DNA of 64,000 bases from Theocolax elegans (Eukaryota; Arthropoda; Insecta; Hymenoptera; Cerocephalidae), in NCBI GenBank assembly GCA_026168455.1, contig CM047428.1, positions 85,888,594 to 85,952,593 on the forward strand. The letters run 5' to 3'. Below, piece after piece: positions 36,201 through 48,147 of this stretch (the stretch's first letter is position 1; the number at the start of each line of letters is the position of its first letter). Under the pieces are notes generated by a model that saw only the letters and a list, made by a program, of their open reading frames with translations, was not told the DNA's origin and did not search any database. The position numbers and the translations under genes were made by a program.

Positions 36201-37696
36201 GTAGAGAGCCGCATGCGCGGAGCCAGGCCGGTCATCCGCCATCTGCCTCCTCGAGTCGCGAGTTTTCGCTCAATTCTATACCGCTGTGTACGGTACGCAC
36301 CTCTCTTTCTTTCTCTCCTTTCCTCTTGTAACGTAAAAATTTCGAAAAATGATTATTTTTTCCGCGTTTCGACTAGCTCCTCCTGGCTTTCGATCTCTTC
36401 CTCTCTTCGTGCTCTTTTATTTAATCAATCGTAAAAATGTGCAACTAGTACATTTGTTTTTTTAAATATTTGCGTTTGCTCGATCATCGGGAGAAAGGAT
36501 GAGGGAAGAATAAGAGAGCGAGAGGGTGCAGTGTAGGTGTAGAGAGAGAGAGAGAAGAGGAGGAAGCATCCAACGGAAATGGAATTACTCGTGAGGAGAG
36601 GAGAGGATAGGAGAGGAGAGCAATCCAATAACGCGGTAGGATGCACCGAGGACGAGACGAAGAGACATACGTACCAAATATATAAGGTAGATGAAGATCG
36701 ATCGAAACAACACCTCCAAACTGTCTTTCTCTTTCTCTTTCACTCGGTTATCGTCGGTTATCTCGATATTTATATGTGTAAGAGGCGAGACAATAGCACC
36801 AAGACGTAGCACAAATAAAAAATCAAACAAAAAATTATGTATTTCTTGTTTCACTGGTACGATTGCGAAGAGGCACACGCGGCACACCACTGACTCCTCT
36901 GCGTAACTATTTTATATATATTTATATATATTTATATATCTGCAATGATTTTATTTCACTGTGTAATCTCGACGAGCACTGATCCAATAATCACTGGGCA
37001 CCACCGTCTACGCTCTTTATCCCTCAACGTCTCAACGTTACGCCGGAGATACGGCCGAGATGCGAACGAGATGCGAACGAGCGAGGAAAGGGTTGTCGTG
37101 TGCAATCGCTCCACGGACGTTACACTCTCGCGAGATCACGAGGACGATTACGCCGATGAGGAATGAGGATTATTATCTCCGGTAGTACGCGAACGTCAGA
37201 CAAAAATCTCTATTTCTCGATCTCCTTGACTGATCGTAACTCGTACGTGTACGTCTAGTGGCGCTCGAGGAGGTAACGTTAATTAATTAATCGAAATAAA
37301 AAAAAATAGGGGGAATTGCGAGAAGGTAGCGACTCGCGTGCCGATCGTTCGAGGGACGCTCGCGCGACTGTCAAGCTCGGACGTTTTGGAGGTTATGGAA
37401 GGCACGCCGAACGAACAAACGCGCTCTCTCTCTCTCTCTCTCTCTCTCGCTCTCTCTCGCTCTCTCTCGCTCTCCCTCTCCACGACGCGCGTGTTTGTAG
37501 GGAAGCGGCGAAGAAAATCCCGCGAATGCCTCCTCTTCTCTTTCTTCCTTTCGTAAATTCTCCCTCTCTCTCTTGCTCGCGCGCGCTCTCTACCTTCGTC
37601 CCCCCTGCCCCCTGCCCCACCGTCCCCCGTCCCACGTCTTCCACCTCCTCCACCACCTCCCTCTCGCTCGCTCGGTCTCCGTCTCTCCTACGGTTT

Positions 37697-37705
37697 TATA
37701 AAAGG
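37697..37705 (+). promoter_or_regulatory. TATA box candidate
   Basis: TATAAAAGG matches the consensus on the plus strand. TTCACC at about 37730, some 33-36 bp downstream, is a weak initiator-like site. The nearest GAGA tract is about 220 bp upstream. Confidence 0.4.
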
Positions 37706-38130
37706 ATGCCTCTGGCGCCTCGTGCAATATTCACCGAGCAGTTGCTCACCACGCGCGACTCTACCTCCCCCCTTTTTTCTCTCTCTCTCTCTCTCTCGTA
37801 CGAAAATATATTCGAATTTCAAAAGGTGTGCGCGCGCACCTCGTGCACGTTACGAGGATAATCTCCTACTGGCAAGGAATAGTATTTATATCCTGTGTAC
37901 ATAAAGTATCCATTTTCCTCTTTTTCACTCGAACGCACGCACTCTCTCTCTCTCTCTCTCTATCTCTCTCTTCCCTTCCGTGTCGCAACAGCAGCAACAA
38001 AAAATTGCGATTTTCGTTTAACGAAAGAGACGTGCGATCCGACTAAAGTATGACGCGAGAGTAATATAGCACGACGCTTGGTCGGTTACTCCGACTCCCC
38101 GGGTGGGGATATTATATTCGTGTGTGCCAA

Positions 38131-38181
38131 GAGGTGGGGGAGGGGGAGGTGGTGGTGGTGGAGGTGGAGGTGGAGGAGGGA
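38131..38181 (+). repeat. G-rich GGT/GGA repeat
   Basis: Multiple G-runs (GGTGGGGGAGGGGGAGG, then GGTGG and GGAGG units) make this a G-quadruplex-capable sequence. A GCGCGCGCGC alternating tract follows at about 38196. Confidence 0.8.
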
Positions 38182-38250
38182 GAACACGGAGAAGAGCGCG
38201 CGCGCGCCCGCGCCACCGTGAGCGTGGGGGAGTATATGCCGACGAGCCAC

Positions 38251-38260
38251 GAGAGTGAGA

Positions 38261-38294
<34 letters not shown>
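38251..38294 (+). repeat. (GA)n microsatellite
   Basis: GAGAGTGAGAGAGAGTGAG followed by a pure GA run. Confidence 0.9.
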
Positions 38295-38297
<3 letters not shown>

Positions 38298-38672
38298 CGA
38301 GCGTCAAATCGAATGCGGACGAGAAATGGAGGATGAAATATAGATCATTTTACCCATGAAACTTCAACCTATTTTATTTGCCCTTTTCTCTTCTTTTCTC
38401 TCCTTTTTTCCAAAATAAAATAGTAAATCGACGGTGCAATTATCGATCGACGTTTATCTAATATACCGTATCTCGTACACACGTATACACGCGCGCACAT
38501 GTCTTTTAACCGAATATTATCATTTGTTTTGCGTTCTCATCCTTGTATTGGGATATACCCATACGTTTTTGTTCAAAATAACGTTTGATCGCTCGCTACA
38601 TTCTTTTACGATTTTTAATTTCATATTTAATTACGATTTTTCATTTAAAAAAAAAAATTTGCAAAGCAATCG

Positions 38673-38678
38673 GTAAGT
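38673..38678 (+). other. Splice-donor-like GTAAGT
   Basis: AATCGGTAAGTTGATT is a good donor match located at the downstream edge of the CpG/GAGA block. No protein frame supports it. Confidence 0.25.
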
Positions 38679-39215
38679 TGATTTGATTCGGTCATTCTCT
38701 GGCGCGTCTTGAGCTCCGTGGTTTCTTTGAACACGTTCAACCATTGATATATAAACTATAAAATTTAGGTTATTTTATACGAATAAGGATATAATCGTGC
38801 ATTATTAAACACCTTCGGCGATAAGTATAGCCTGTACCGTGCAGTACAATATTTATTGGCCAGTGCAATATTAATTGGGTACTGGCATACATAACGATTC
38901 ATTAATTTAAATAGGGACGTCTTGTTATAGTAACAACGATTACAGTATCATCCTGTATATAATGTATACAACTACGCTAAATTTTTGTGTCAATGGGTTT
39001 TTCTGTCGTGCTCACTGTTTAAACCAAAAACACCCTTTTAATTATTATCTCGTTTACGTTGGGATATATATTTGGATAAAATCTTCATATGTGTTCAAGG
39101 GAATCGCGAGCACAATATATAACAAAAGTTACTTGCTTCTAAATATGTAGAGGAAACAAATGAGTATTCTACTATGTTACCGTATAACAATATACGAGTT
39201 TTCATAATACCATTT
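38679..39215. other. AT-rich DNA
   Basis: No supported feature. Confidence 0.55.
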
Positions 39216-39217
39216 TA

Positions 39218-39475
39218 CAATGAGAAAAAAGTAGTAGTCAAAATGACAATGCTGTCTAGTAATGCAATGACAGTGACAAAATTCAAAAAATTATACTACA
39301 CATACTGTATAGTAACATTTACTGAAAATCTACTAATTTTTACTACTATTTTTGTAATATTTACCATAAGTTACGTTACCATACAGTATGTGTAGTATAA
39401 TTTTTTGAATTTTGACACTTTGTAATTTCAGTACTAGACAGCATTGTCATTTTTTCTACTACTTTTTTCTCAGTG
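39218..39475. mobile_element. 258-bp palindromic MITE, TA target duplication
   Basis: The arms 39218-39316 and 39375-39475 are reverse complements over about 100 bp with few mismatches. The termini are CAATGAGAAAAAAG (left) and CACTGAGAAAAAAG (right, reverse complemented). TA flanks both sides (39216-39217, 39476-39477). It is non-coding, and a transcript would fold into a hairpin of about 100 bp. TA duplication and size suggest a Tc1/mariner-type MITE. Confidence 0.88.
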
Positions 39476-39737
39476 TACTTTTAGTTGCATGAGAAATAGT
39501 AAAACCAATATTTCAAAACTGGATGCGACGTACAGCAAATTAATTGGAAATCGACTGATGACGAATAAGGCTAATTTTCGATAATTGGATAAAGTACAGT
39601 GACAATATAGAGATAATCGATCGTTAATAAGGTGGTATAATAAACGAAACCCATGGTGTTCCCAATTGACGAAAGTAAAGGGAAACGTACGTACGTTTCC
39701 TCGGTTTATTCGCATCTGACGAAAATCGGTCGTCCTT

Positions 39738-39771
39738 GTTCTCGTTCTCGTTCTCGTTCCCGTTCTCGTTC
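39738..39771 (+). repeat. (GTTCTC)n hexamer repeat
   Basis: About five and a half copies, one with a T-to-C change. Confidence 0.9.
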
Positions 39772-39972
39772 GAAGAAGTAAAAATTGACGTACGAGAACC
39801 CACGTGTGTGCATATACCTATAGGTATACACGGGCCGCATGGTTAACGACAATCTAAAAAGTGCACGTGAACATTAGGATTTTCTGTAAACGATAATACA
39901 GAGTGAAGCTGGTGTGAACAAAAAATAGATTCGAAGATAAGAAAAAAAAACAACGAATAAAATTATTGCTCA

Positions 39973-40202
39973 CACTGAGAAAAACGATATATTAAAAATT
40001 ACTATATTGTCTAGGAACGTGTAGGGATGTACTTCGATTATCACAATATTTACTATATTTTATAATAATTTGTTGTTATAAATTCTAATAAAAAATGGGA
40101 TATACATGCTAATATTTGCTATAAAATATTTATGACAATTCAAGTATGTTCCTACGTTGCAATAACAATATTGTCATTTGTAATATACTATTTTTCTCAG
40201 TG
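39973..40202. mobile_element. 230-bp MITE with CACTGAGAAAAA ends
   Basis: The left end is CACTGAGAAAAACGATATAT. The right end, reverse complemented, is CACTGAGAAAAATAGTATAT. Weaker pairing continues inward: both arms contain CAATATTGTTATT-like or CTATATTGTCTAGG-like stretches and a shared GGAAC segment. CA flanks both sides, a 2-bp match that differs from the usual TA. Same terminus family as 39218-39475, about 500 bp away. Confidence 0.8.
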
Positions 40203-40204
40203 CA

Positions 40205-40889
40205 GTAAAATGTATCCCATAAACTTTATAAAATCTTGACTGCGAGTGTAAAGATAAATAAATTTGAAGGATCGTTGGAGAATTGTCAGGCGATCTCGCG
40301 AGCCTACCAAGACTCTGTATATACATCGGTGTAAGGAAGGAGCGGCTACACACGCGTGTGTCTGAGTGCGAAAAGAGGAGGAGAGGAGGAGAGGAGGAGA
40401 AGAGTAGAGGAGCAAGGAACTGTACAGTCGATACGACGAAAGAATGAAAGAGAGAAGAGAGAAGAGAGAAGGGGAAAGGCTAACAGCCGGGAGCAGCAGA
40501 CGACTCGAGCCTCAATCTTTTGTCTGTGTGGGTTGCGGTGACTCTCCCCCTCGTTTTCTTCCACACAAATGTTTGTCTCGTCTATGTACGCACCGTACGT
40601 GTATTTTCACCCAGCAACGTATTAACGCCTCCACATCCTATACATCCGAGGCGTCGGCTCAACTTTCCTTCGTGATTCGCTTCGTCAATCACCTTTCCCT
40701 TATGCATCCCCGATCAATTTACCTTATCGTTCGCGCTTTTTTCTCTCATACTAACGACCTACACTTTCGAATTTCACGGGACAGTCTTCACAAATATGGT
40801 TTTCTACGTTTATCACAATTCATAATTTATCGTTCTTAGCCAAGCGAGCGTTGTGTCGTACTTGTACCTATATTATTTGAAATTACTAA
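40205..40889. other. Purine-rich CpG-containing DNA
   Basis: GAGGAGAGGAGGAGAGG-type purine repeats lie at about 40374-40475, followed by CpG-containing DNA to about 40640. Overlapping frames on both strands (72-131 codons) are repeat-driven or lack domains. Confidence 0.45.
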
Positions 40890-41607
40890 CAAGGAGATGT
40901 TCCAGCCTCCGGGTCACGAATTTTGCTGCAACTTTGGGAATAATGAAAGAATTCCTGTAAAATTCAATCCCATAAGCTGTTTGACGATAATTCTATACAT
41001 TTAATGAAAAATTGTCAAAAAAGTGTGTGTCAGTTTGATTACTGATTACTCAAAAGCAATTAAAGATAGACACTCAATCTTAGATCTGACAAAAAATTTA
41101 ATAACTTATTTTAACTTAATTAAAAATTAATAAATATTTTTCACCGGGAATGATTACGTGAAAAATTGATTCTTGCGGTTGTACGAAAATTTCGATCACT
41201 TCGTGATAAAAAATTTTTAAAAAATCATACATACTATTCAAAGCAAGCAAAAGAACATTACAGAGAGATTTTTCGAAAAAAGTCCACCCATTGTTAATTA
41301 AAAAATAAATAAGGACTTCAATTTTTTAGTCTCACATCTCCTTAATAGACTTTTTAGGCTAAAATTTCATCTTATTCTTATTTCTTTCGTAACTTTTGAC
41401 CAAATTGAAATATTTGAGCTTCTTTCTTTTCAAATCGTATCTACTCGATCTCAACTTTCTGTCAGATCTGACTTTAAAATGCGTAGAACTTTCGTCAAAC
41501 AGCCAATGAAATTGAATTTTACATAAATTCTTTCACATTCGTGTACCAGAAAACAGTTCCCAAAGTTGCAACAAAATCCATGACCTGAAGGCTGGAACCC
41601 CTCCTTG
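40890..41607. mobile_element. 718-bp inverted-repeat element flanked by TAA
   Basis: The left end is CAAGGAGATGTTCCAGCCTC. The right end, reverse complemented, is CAAGGAGGGGTTCCAGCCTT. The arms 40890-41002 and 41476-41607 pair over about 110-130 bp with indels and mismatches, and AGATCTGACA recurs in both arms further in. TAA lies directly outside both ends (40887-40889, 41608-41610). A 3-bp TWA duplication is typical of PIF/Harbinger elements, so this is probably a non-autonomous relative. No transposase or Myb-like frame is visible. Confidence 0.75.
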
Positions 41608-41610
41608 TAA

Positions 41611-42665
41611 GTCATTCCTTTTTCAATTAATTGTTTATTCAAAAGCACGTCCAAAATTTCAAGGAAAACTGATAAGAATTATTGCGAATATAACTCAATT
41701 TGCAATTATGTGTTTTTGTACTAAAAGTTATTGGGTTATAATGTAGTGATAGCTGCTTATGCCATTTATCCCAATAAGCAATGTGTTAAAAATCTTATTA
41801 ATATTTTCGTATATAACCTAGTAAAAATTTGATTATAATTTGGTCAAATTATGATGAAAGAGACTTCACTAAATTTTTGCCAAAAACACTTTTATATTTC
41901 TACCAATTAATAGTGCACTATTTATCGTGATATATATTTTTATATATGAAAAATGACTATCCATGATTAGAATTATCTATTTGATTTTCAATTTTTGTAC
42001 AAATCCTGAACAAAAATTCTCTAACCTTGCATATATACCAGCTTCATTTGTTTTCTCTCCATTTATTATAAACTATATCAATACGAATGTACTTTGTATC
42101 TTTTTTTTCCGCAATATTCCCAAATTTATTAAAATAATTTTTTTTCTTTTTCGATAATTATTAAAAGATTATATATTCTAACGAGTAAATAAGGTAATGA
42201 TAAAATTAACAACATTATTTATAAAAGAAATGCTGATAAAAAACAGATCGTTGAATGCAATAAAATAACGATCTCTAACCTCAAAAATGTTGAACATCTT
42301 GTTTTATAAAAATAGCTGATAAATAATTGCTTATAACATTCTGATAATAAAATTTCATTACAAAGTACCTAAGATTACATTGTTTACCCACGTAATTAAA
42401 ATACTTTATATAACAGATAAAATTCTATTCGCTTTTATATACACATTAACGATATGAACATTTAAAGTTGATTTAATATTGCAACTTTTCGAATGAAGCA
42501 GCTAAATTTTGTTTTTCTTTTATTAAAAATGAAAAAATAAACAATTTAAAATCGAGTATCGGGTATCAATACACGAAGAATCAAAAAGAGGGAGGGAAGC
42601 ATTTGTCGAGTGGATCGAAAAGCTTCTTGAACAACGCTTTGTGCTACTTTGACTTTAGTCGAGTT
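41611..42665. other. AT-rich DNA with a possible degenerate MITE
   Basis: At about 41819-41915, CCTAGTAAAAATTTGATTA and TATTTCTACC in inverted orientation resemble a decayed copy of the CTAGTAGAAAT MITE family. Nothing else seen. Confidence 0.35.
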
Positions 42666-42670
42666 TCAGC

Positions 42671-42688
42671 GTGTGTGTGTGTGTGTGT
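42671..42688 (+). repeat. (GT)n microsatellite
   Basis: Short GT run. Confidence 0.9.
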
Positions 42689-42699
42689 CTGCATGTGTA

Positions 42700-43350
42700 T
42701 ATATATGTACGAATACGAGAGGAAATACTTGGTGACATAAACCCAAGATGGACTAGAATCCGAGAAGAATAAAGCAAATCGCAAAGAAAAAATGCCTGCA
42801 GTTATTTCCTCGATAAGCGATACAATAGTTAAGTATATTATTTTCCTCTTATTGGACAGAATAAAGAAAGAGTATTCGAGTATTCAATTTTTCAATGCGA
42901 TATTCCTTCTTTTACTTTGGTACGCGAAAAAAAAAACGTTTCTATACTATTTATCGCAACGATACGATAAAAATTATGGGAATTTTTCCATAGGAGCACG
43001 AGTACGAGTATTAAGGTTGCAACATATACGACCGAACAGCTGATACGAAATATAAAGTAGTTAACAAGCAGAATGCATTAACGTGAATACTAAAAATAAA
43101 GAGTAGTAACGAATATATATTTCTTCGGTAAGATTGGTTAAATGAAGAAAAATCGAGTACTTAGTACAAATTTAATAATAAATATCGTTGGTCGTTTTTC
43201 GTTGACATGAAAAAGTGAAAAAGAAAGAATGGAAAAAGAGGTGATGGGTTTGCAAGCTAGAGTTGAAAAAGGGTAGGTATGTGTAAATGAAGGGGAGCGA
43301 AAAAAGAAGAGAGATAGTGTCAAGGGGTGGCCAGAGCTGAGGGTCTTCTC
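42700..43350. other. Unassigned AT-rich DNA
   Basis: An 83-codon plus frame (42792-43043) begins with an ATG (MPAVISSISDTIVKYIIF) but has no known domain. Confidence 0.45.
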
Positions 43351-43385
<35 letters not shown>

Positions 43386-43403
43386 CCTTCTCTCTTTCTC
43401 TCT
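43351..43403 (+). repeat. (CT)n microsatellite ending in an acceptor-like TCTAG
   Basis: A CT run of about 32 bp is followed by CCCCCTTCTCTCTTTCTCTC and TAG/G. Pyrimidine-rich plus AG gives a splice-acceptor look by chance or design. A 103-codon frame through it starts as SLSLSL repeat. Confidence 0.85.
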
Positions 43404-44142
43404 AGGTTGTTTAAAAAATGTAGGCTCTACTTTTGTGCGCCGTGGAATGCCGAGTTCACCGACAGGGGTTAATCAAGAATTTCTCTCGGGACTACCCGAC
43501 GAGTTGATCGTTATTTTTCTCTTTATTTCCTTTAGGTTTGTCGTCTCTACATCACCATTCCCCTTCTCCCTGCCTTTCATCGAGAACCCCAATGTTGTAT
43601 ACATTTTTTTCATTTCACCAACCTCCCTTACTTATTAATTTTTGTATATATATTGCACCTACTATATCTACGACACTTGACTTTTTCGTGTACGTATCAT
43701 TTTATTTTTATATTAATGCGGTAACGTCAACATTTATAATGTCTCGCGTGGATAGATAATTATTTTGTAAATTTTACGGGTACGTTTGCGAAATGGTCTT
43801 TGCGATCGCGATTTGCCAAACGGATGAGATTTAAAATTTAATCTTCTTGAATTGCGTGGATCGATTACCTGTCGAAAACGTATACATTCTATACTTTAAC
43901 GTTCGAGCTATACATTTGATAAAATAGCATTACTATTTTAATATAAAGACAATCGGAAAAGTTTAGATATAAAGTAACAGTATGTATAAACTAAAAAATT
44001 AGATGCATATCGCAATTTCCAGAGAAAATAAGGGAATGACGCTCCAAGGAAAATTATGCTGATTTATTCATTGGTTTGTTTTTAAAATCACGTCATATAT
44101 ATACATAGGTTAGAATATTTTCAAAGAATTTATTCAATTAAT
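43404..44142. other. AT-rich DNA
   Basis: No supported feature. Confidence 0.5.
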
Positions 44143-44189
44143 GAATTATTATTATTACTTTAAACTTCGAATAATAATAATAATAATTC
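44143..44189. repeat. Trinucleotide inverted repeat
   Basis: GAATTATTATTATTACT and AATAATAATAATAATAATTC form a hairpin with a loop of about 10 bp. Confidence 0.7.
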
Positions 44190-46685
44190 AAAGTAATTAA
44201 AAGTAAATATATCTATAGATATTATCATAAAATTATAATGTTGATAGCTAACGCCTATTATTTCCTTAATTTTACTAACTTTGATACATTTTATTGTCAA
44301 GGTAATAAATCTAACCTTTCATTTGTTGAATACAATAATTGAAGGACAATGTATCTGCTTCTTGCCGGTTAGATGGATACGTTTTTATAAGTGAAAAAAG
44401 AAGAAAAAATTTTGTTAAGTTACGTGTAACATTTCATTACGTGTATATATATACAATGATTATTTCCTTATTCCTCTTAAAAAAATAGGCGTCTTTAAAA
44501 AAGCGGTGTATTATCCTTTAATTTAAAAAAAAAATTATCGTAATTAAAAATGAATTTAAAACACGGGAAATTTGAATAGCTTTGACACAATTATGTATTC
44601 TACATAAAAATATATAAATGAAATGCTCTAGGTTACATCTGTTTAGCTTGCTGACGCACATTCATCTATACAAAACGTCAAATTTTCGCAATGTTAACTC
44701 AAGATCTAAATAATACATGTATATACATACATAAATATCGTCTGTTAGTTGTTTGATCCCTAGCATTATTTAAAATCAACTCTCAAAGTACCCGAATGCA
44801 CGTACGCGTACATAATTTCCCAAGCCAAAAACCACCCTCTTTTTTTTCTCTCCTTTGGTTGTCTCTTAGTCCCCTTTGGCAAGTTCCGTTTGAACCCTTT
44901 CCCTTTTTTTCTCTGGGTATTATACGACCGCAAGGAACGAGACTAAAAAGTATCAAGTGCGTGTCGGACCCCCTTTTTTCCGTCTTTCTTTCTTCTTCTG
45001 CTTCTTCTTCTCGCTGTTGGTCTCGTGTGCGCGCATACATGTCGTAGGTACAGTAGGAAATTAGGAGGCGTGACGCACACTCCTCGTGCGCGTGTTATCG
45101 AAAAAAGATTTCCTCGACTGTGTGTGTATGTGTGTGTCCGTACAGCCCATACGTGCGTGTACGAGCAGTGTTAAAACGGACACGAATATGTATGTTCTCT
45201 TCGAATTATTAACGTGAAAAGGTACTACTACCGTTGCTACCTTTACACACCTGCTCAACAGCTAATTATTTCATTACTTTCACTTATTCGAGGAATTGAT
45301 TTACATTTCTTTCTTTTTTTTAAATTATTAACCAATGTTACATCAGATTTACAGTCTGAGGTACTTGATCGTCGACAGGATATCGCGGTTAATTGTAAAT
45401 TTGAATTTCCCGCGCTTACGATTTTTCGAGTTTTTATTGATTTATCAGTTTTAGCGAAAGTAACAGAGAATTTTAAGCTTTTTAAGCATAGGTAGATTAT
45501 GTTTGTTAGATTGTATTCATAATTACATGATAGAGCTTTATAGTTTAACGGGATGTCATACTCAATTTTTATCACCCCTACCTTATCGACGTTAGACATT
45601 ACATTGAATTATAAATAATTAAAAAGAGGCATTGATTTATTAAATATTCTGAGAATTCATTGCCCTTTATTTGATACTTTGCAATTATTTTCGAAAAGAA
45701 GTAGGTTAGGTTCATCGACTGGAGATTTGTTTTAACATTTTTGATAAGAGATTTAGTACAATCTTCATAGTAAAAGAATAAATAATTAACAAAAATAGAG
45801 GTACTAACTCTTAGAATTACATTAATTATTACGGAATAATTATTACATCGATTTTTGTATGATATTTTATGTCGATTGTCGAGGGTAAAAGTTAACCTTC
45901 TTAATAAGCTTTATTCAAAATTGAACGAAAGATAAGTCATATTAACGTACAAAGTAGTGCACTTCTTATTTAATTAAATATTTGAATAATCGAGAGACAA
46001 ATTGGCAAATCGAAAAAATGTGTATCCTGTATAGTAAAATTTAGTAATTTGTGAAATTCTTTTTTTTGGTTAAAAAAAGTAATATATTACTTTGGTTATA
46101 ATTAAAAATTCAAACATTATTTAGCGTGGGAAATTCAAATTTATGATTAATCCTTAATGTCCTAAAATAGTTATAAAATGAAAAACCTCAGTAATATTCG
46201 AAATACATGTTCATAATTTTATGATTGCAATGACATCACTTAGGTGTTTTAAAATAATACGTTCATATTCATAATGTTAAATGTATAATTCACCATTAAT
46301 CTCGAGTTTTAAATTGACACGAGCCGAACAATTTATTAAAATGTATTAAAAAATGTCGAAAAACAAAGGTAAAAAATTGTACGCTACGGTTTTGCGAGTG
46401 GGTAAGGTGAAAGACGAATGGAAAAAAAGATACGTGTAGGTATATACGTATGCGTGTGTCTAAGGTGGGTGGCGATTTAAAATGTAAGAGGAGGGGCAAT
46501 CCATTTAGGTTACACTGTTAACAAAGACATATATACATCGAAAATTGTTATGAATTAGTTTTGAAATTTAATTAAGGAAAAGGTCTAATGAAACTAACAA
46601 AGTGGAATAATTTAAATTTGACCGTAATGCCAGTATAAATTCTCTTATTTTCCTTCATCAAAATCCAACGAAAATTACAAGCTTA
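44190..46685. other. AT-rich DNA with one CpG block
   Basis: Between 44780 and 45220 the GC content rises, with pyrimidine-rich stretches (44838-45015) and a short GT run (45120-45138). Opposing frames of 65-114 codons (44783-45599) show no domain. Confidence 0.45.
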
Positions 46686-46689
46686 CGTT

Positions 46690-47110
46690 TCTTTTCTCGG
46701 CCCCCTAGTCCCTCTCGCTCTCTCTGTTTCTCTGGCCCCCAGTCTTCCGAGACTTTTCTTCATCTGGGTTCGTATTAAAGGCACCCTCTCTCTGTCTCTC
46801 TCGCGGAGGCATCAAGCATTTTCGCACTCGTTCTTAGTAGGAAGCAACGCGAGCGCGCACAAGCTCATATATCTCACGTGAGACGCGACGCTAAACGCCG
46901 CTTTCAGCCGCGTGAATTAAGATTTATCGTTATAGCTACCTTCTCGCTTACGCTCGAGACCCCGCGTCCTCGTCGTCTCTCTTTCGTCTAGATTCATCGG
47001 TGTGTACTCTCTCTCTTCTATCTCTCTCTCTCTCTCTACCTCCGATCGCATAATGCATAACTTGCCCACCCTCGCCTCTCCTCCTGACCTACCTCGTTTA
47101 ACAATCTACG
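46690..47110. other. CpG- and CT-rich block
   Basis: CT tracts at 46715-46802 and 47006-47038 with CpG-rich DNA between. It resembles the blocks at 21 and 37 kb. No TATA box or conserved frame seen; possible regulatory DNA. Confidence 0.4.
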
Positions 47111-47674
47111 CTCGAGATACACGATTATGCCCTACAATATTAATTCACTGCAACCATTGATGCAGAGCTAAACCGATTATTTATATACGATGCACAATCC
47201 TTAAATAACGTCTATACATCATATTCCGTTTAATAACTTATTAATCGGTTTTTTTTTCATTTTTCCTTTGAATTGGATGTGTCCACCGATCAAACGCTTT
47301 TCCTCGCTTTTCTGGAGGAACCCACACAATACGTTAGCCACATTTCGAACTGCTTTTCAGATTGTATACGCCTAGAATAAGTTCGAATTTAACTCACTTT
47401 GTTAAACTATTCTCCAACAGTATCGAATTTTGTGCTTTAAAAATAATACGAACTCGATCATACAGGAATTTTAATAAAAGTAATTTAAGAATTTTTTGAG
47501 GTTATGTTCATTTAATTAGTTATACAGTATCTTGACACTGTATCAAAATCAGCATCATCAAAATATATCATATTTTATGAAAAAAAAAGATTATTAATAC
47601 GTGTATTTACAAAAAACATTTTTTCATGAAAAATCTAAATACAGAGCGATATTTAAATAATACCTATAGGATTT
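47111..47674. other. AT-rich DNA
   Basis: No supported feature. Confidence 0.5.
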
Positions 47675-48077
47675 GGGTCTTATTCGTTATTTTTCCCCCA
47701 AAATAATGACGTTTTTTTCTATCAATCGATGAATAATTACATAAAGTATAATCATCAATATTTATCTTGTTGGAAGAATATGATTTAAACTATTTTTAAC
47801 CAAAAATTTAATTAGAAAATATTACATAAAAATTTAATTTAAATAGTACAATTTTTTGCAACTCCCATCAATATGATAATTGATAGTATTGAAAGAAAAT
47901 ACTGGTTTTCAATACCAATTGATTGTTAATAAATGAAATAACCCAATACTAGGTTATTGGGTTGTTTCTAATACTTTTCTAACAAACTAAATATTTATTA
48001 TTATATTTTATGTAATTTTTCATTGATTGATCGAAAAAAACGTCATTATTTTGGGGGCAAATAATAAATAAGAGCCC
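47675..48077. mobile_element. 403-bp element with terminal inverted repeats of about 110 bp
   Basis: The left arm (about 47675-47786) and right arm (about 47971-48077) pair through CCCCCAAAATAATGACG, ATTACATAAA and AATATTTA-like segments. The outermost bases are GGGTCTTATT and, reverse complemented, GGGCTCTTATT. A small internal hairpin (AACCCAAT / ATTGGGTT) lies at 47940-47962. No target duplication is clear and there is no coding capacity. Unclassified MITE. Confidence 0.75.
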
Positions 48078-48147
48078 ACAACTTTTTTAATTAATAAAAG
48101 TTTTCGCAATGATAAAAATCGATGACGAAACGATTCTAGGGTTTTAT

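Larger units (their letters stand above)
36201..38672 (+). promoter_or_regulatory. CpG-rich, GAGA-rich block; strongest promoter candidate
   Basis: This is one of the longest CpG-rich stretches in the window. In order: pyrimidine and purine tracts, a (TTTATATATA)3 stretch (36909-36940), a GAGA/CTCT tract at 37423-37480 with GCTCTCTC interruptions, a consensus TATA box at 37697, more CT tracts (37777-37797, 37941-37971), a G-rich stretch at 38131-38181 and a GA tract at 38251-38294. GAGA-factor-type sites next to a TATA box are typical of paused insect promoters. A GTAAGT donor at 38673 could end a long 5' UTR exon. Frames of up to 181 codons here (37316-37861) are explained by stop-poor CT repeats. 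Transcription is inferred, not shown. Confidence 0.4.

Noticed and set aside
37316..37861. 181-codon plus-strand open frame
   Set aside because: It runs through CT microsatellites, which encode SLSLSL and lack stops; the rest is low-complexity S/P/T. Same explanation for frames at 50552-50887, 58974-59288, 43327-43638 and 24560-24810.
45700..45715. TAGGTTAGG, resembling the insect telomeric TTAGG repeat
   Set aside because: Only two units and no array; chance.
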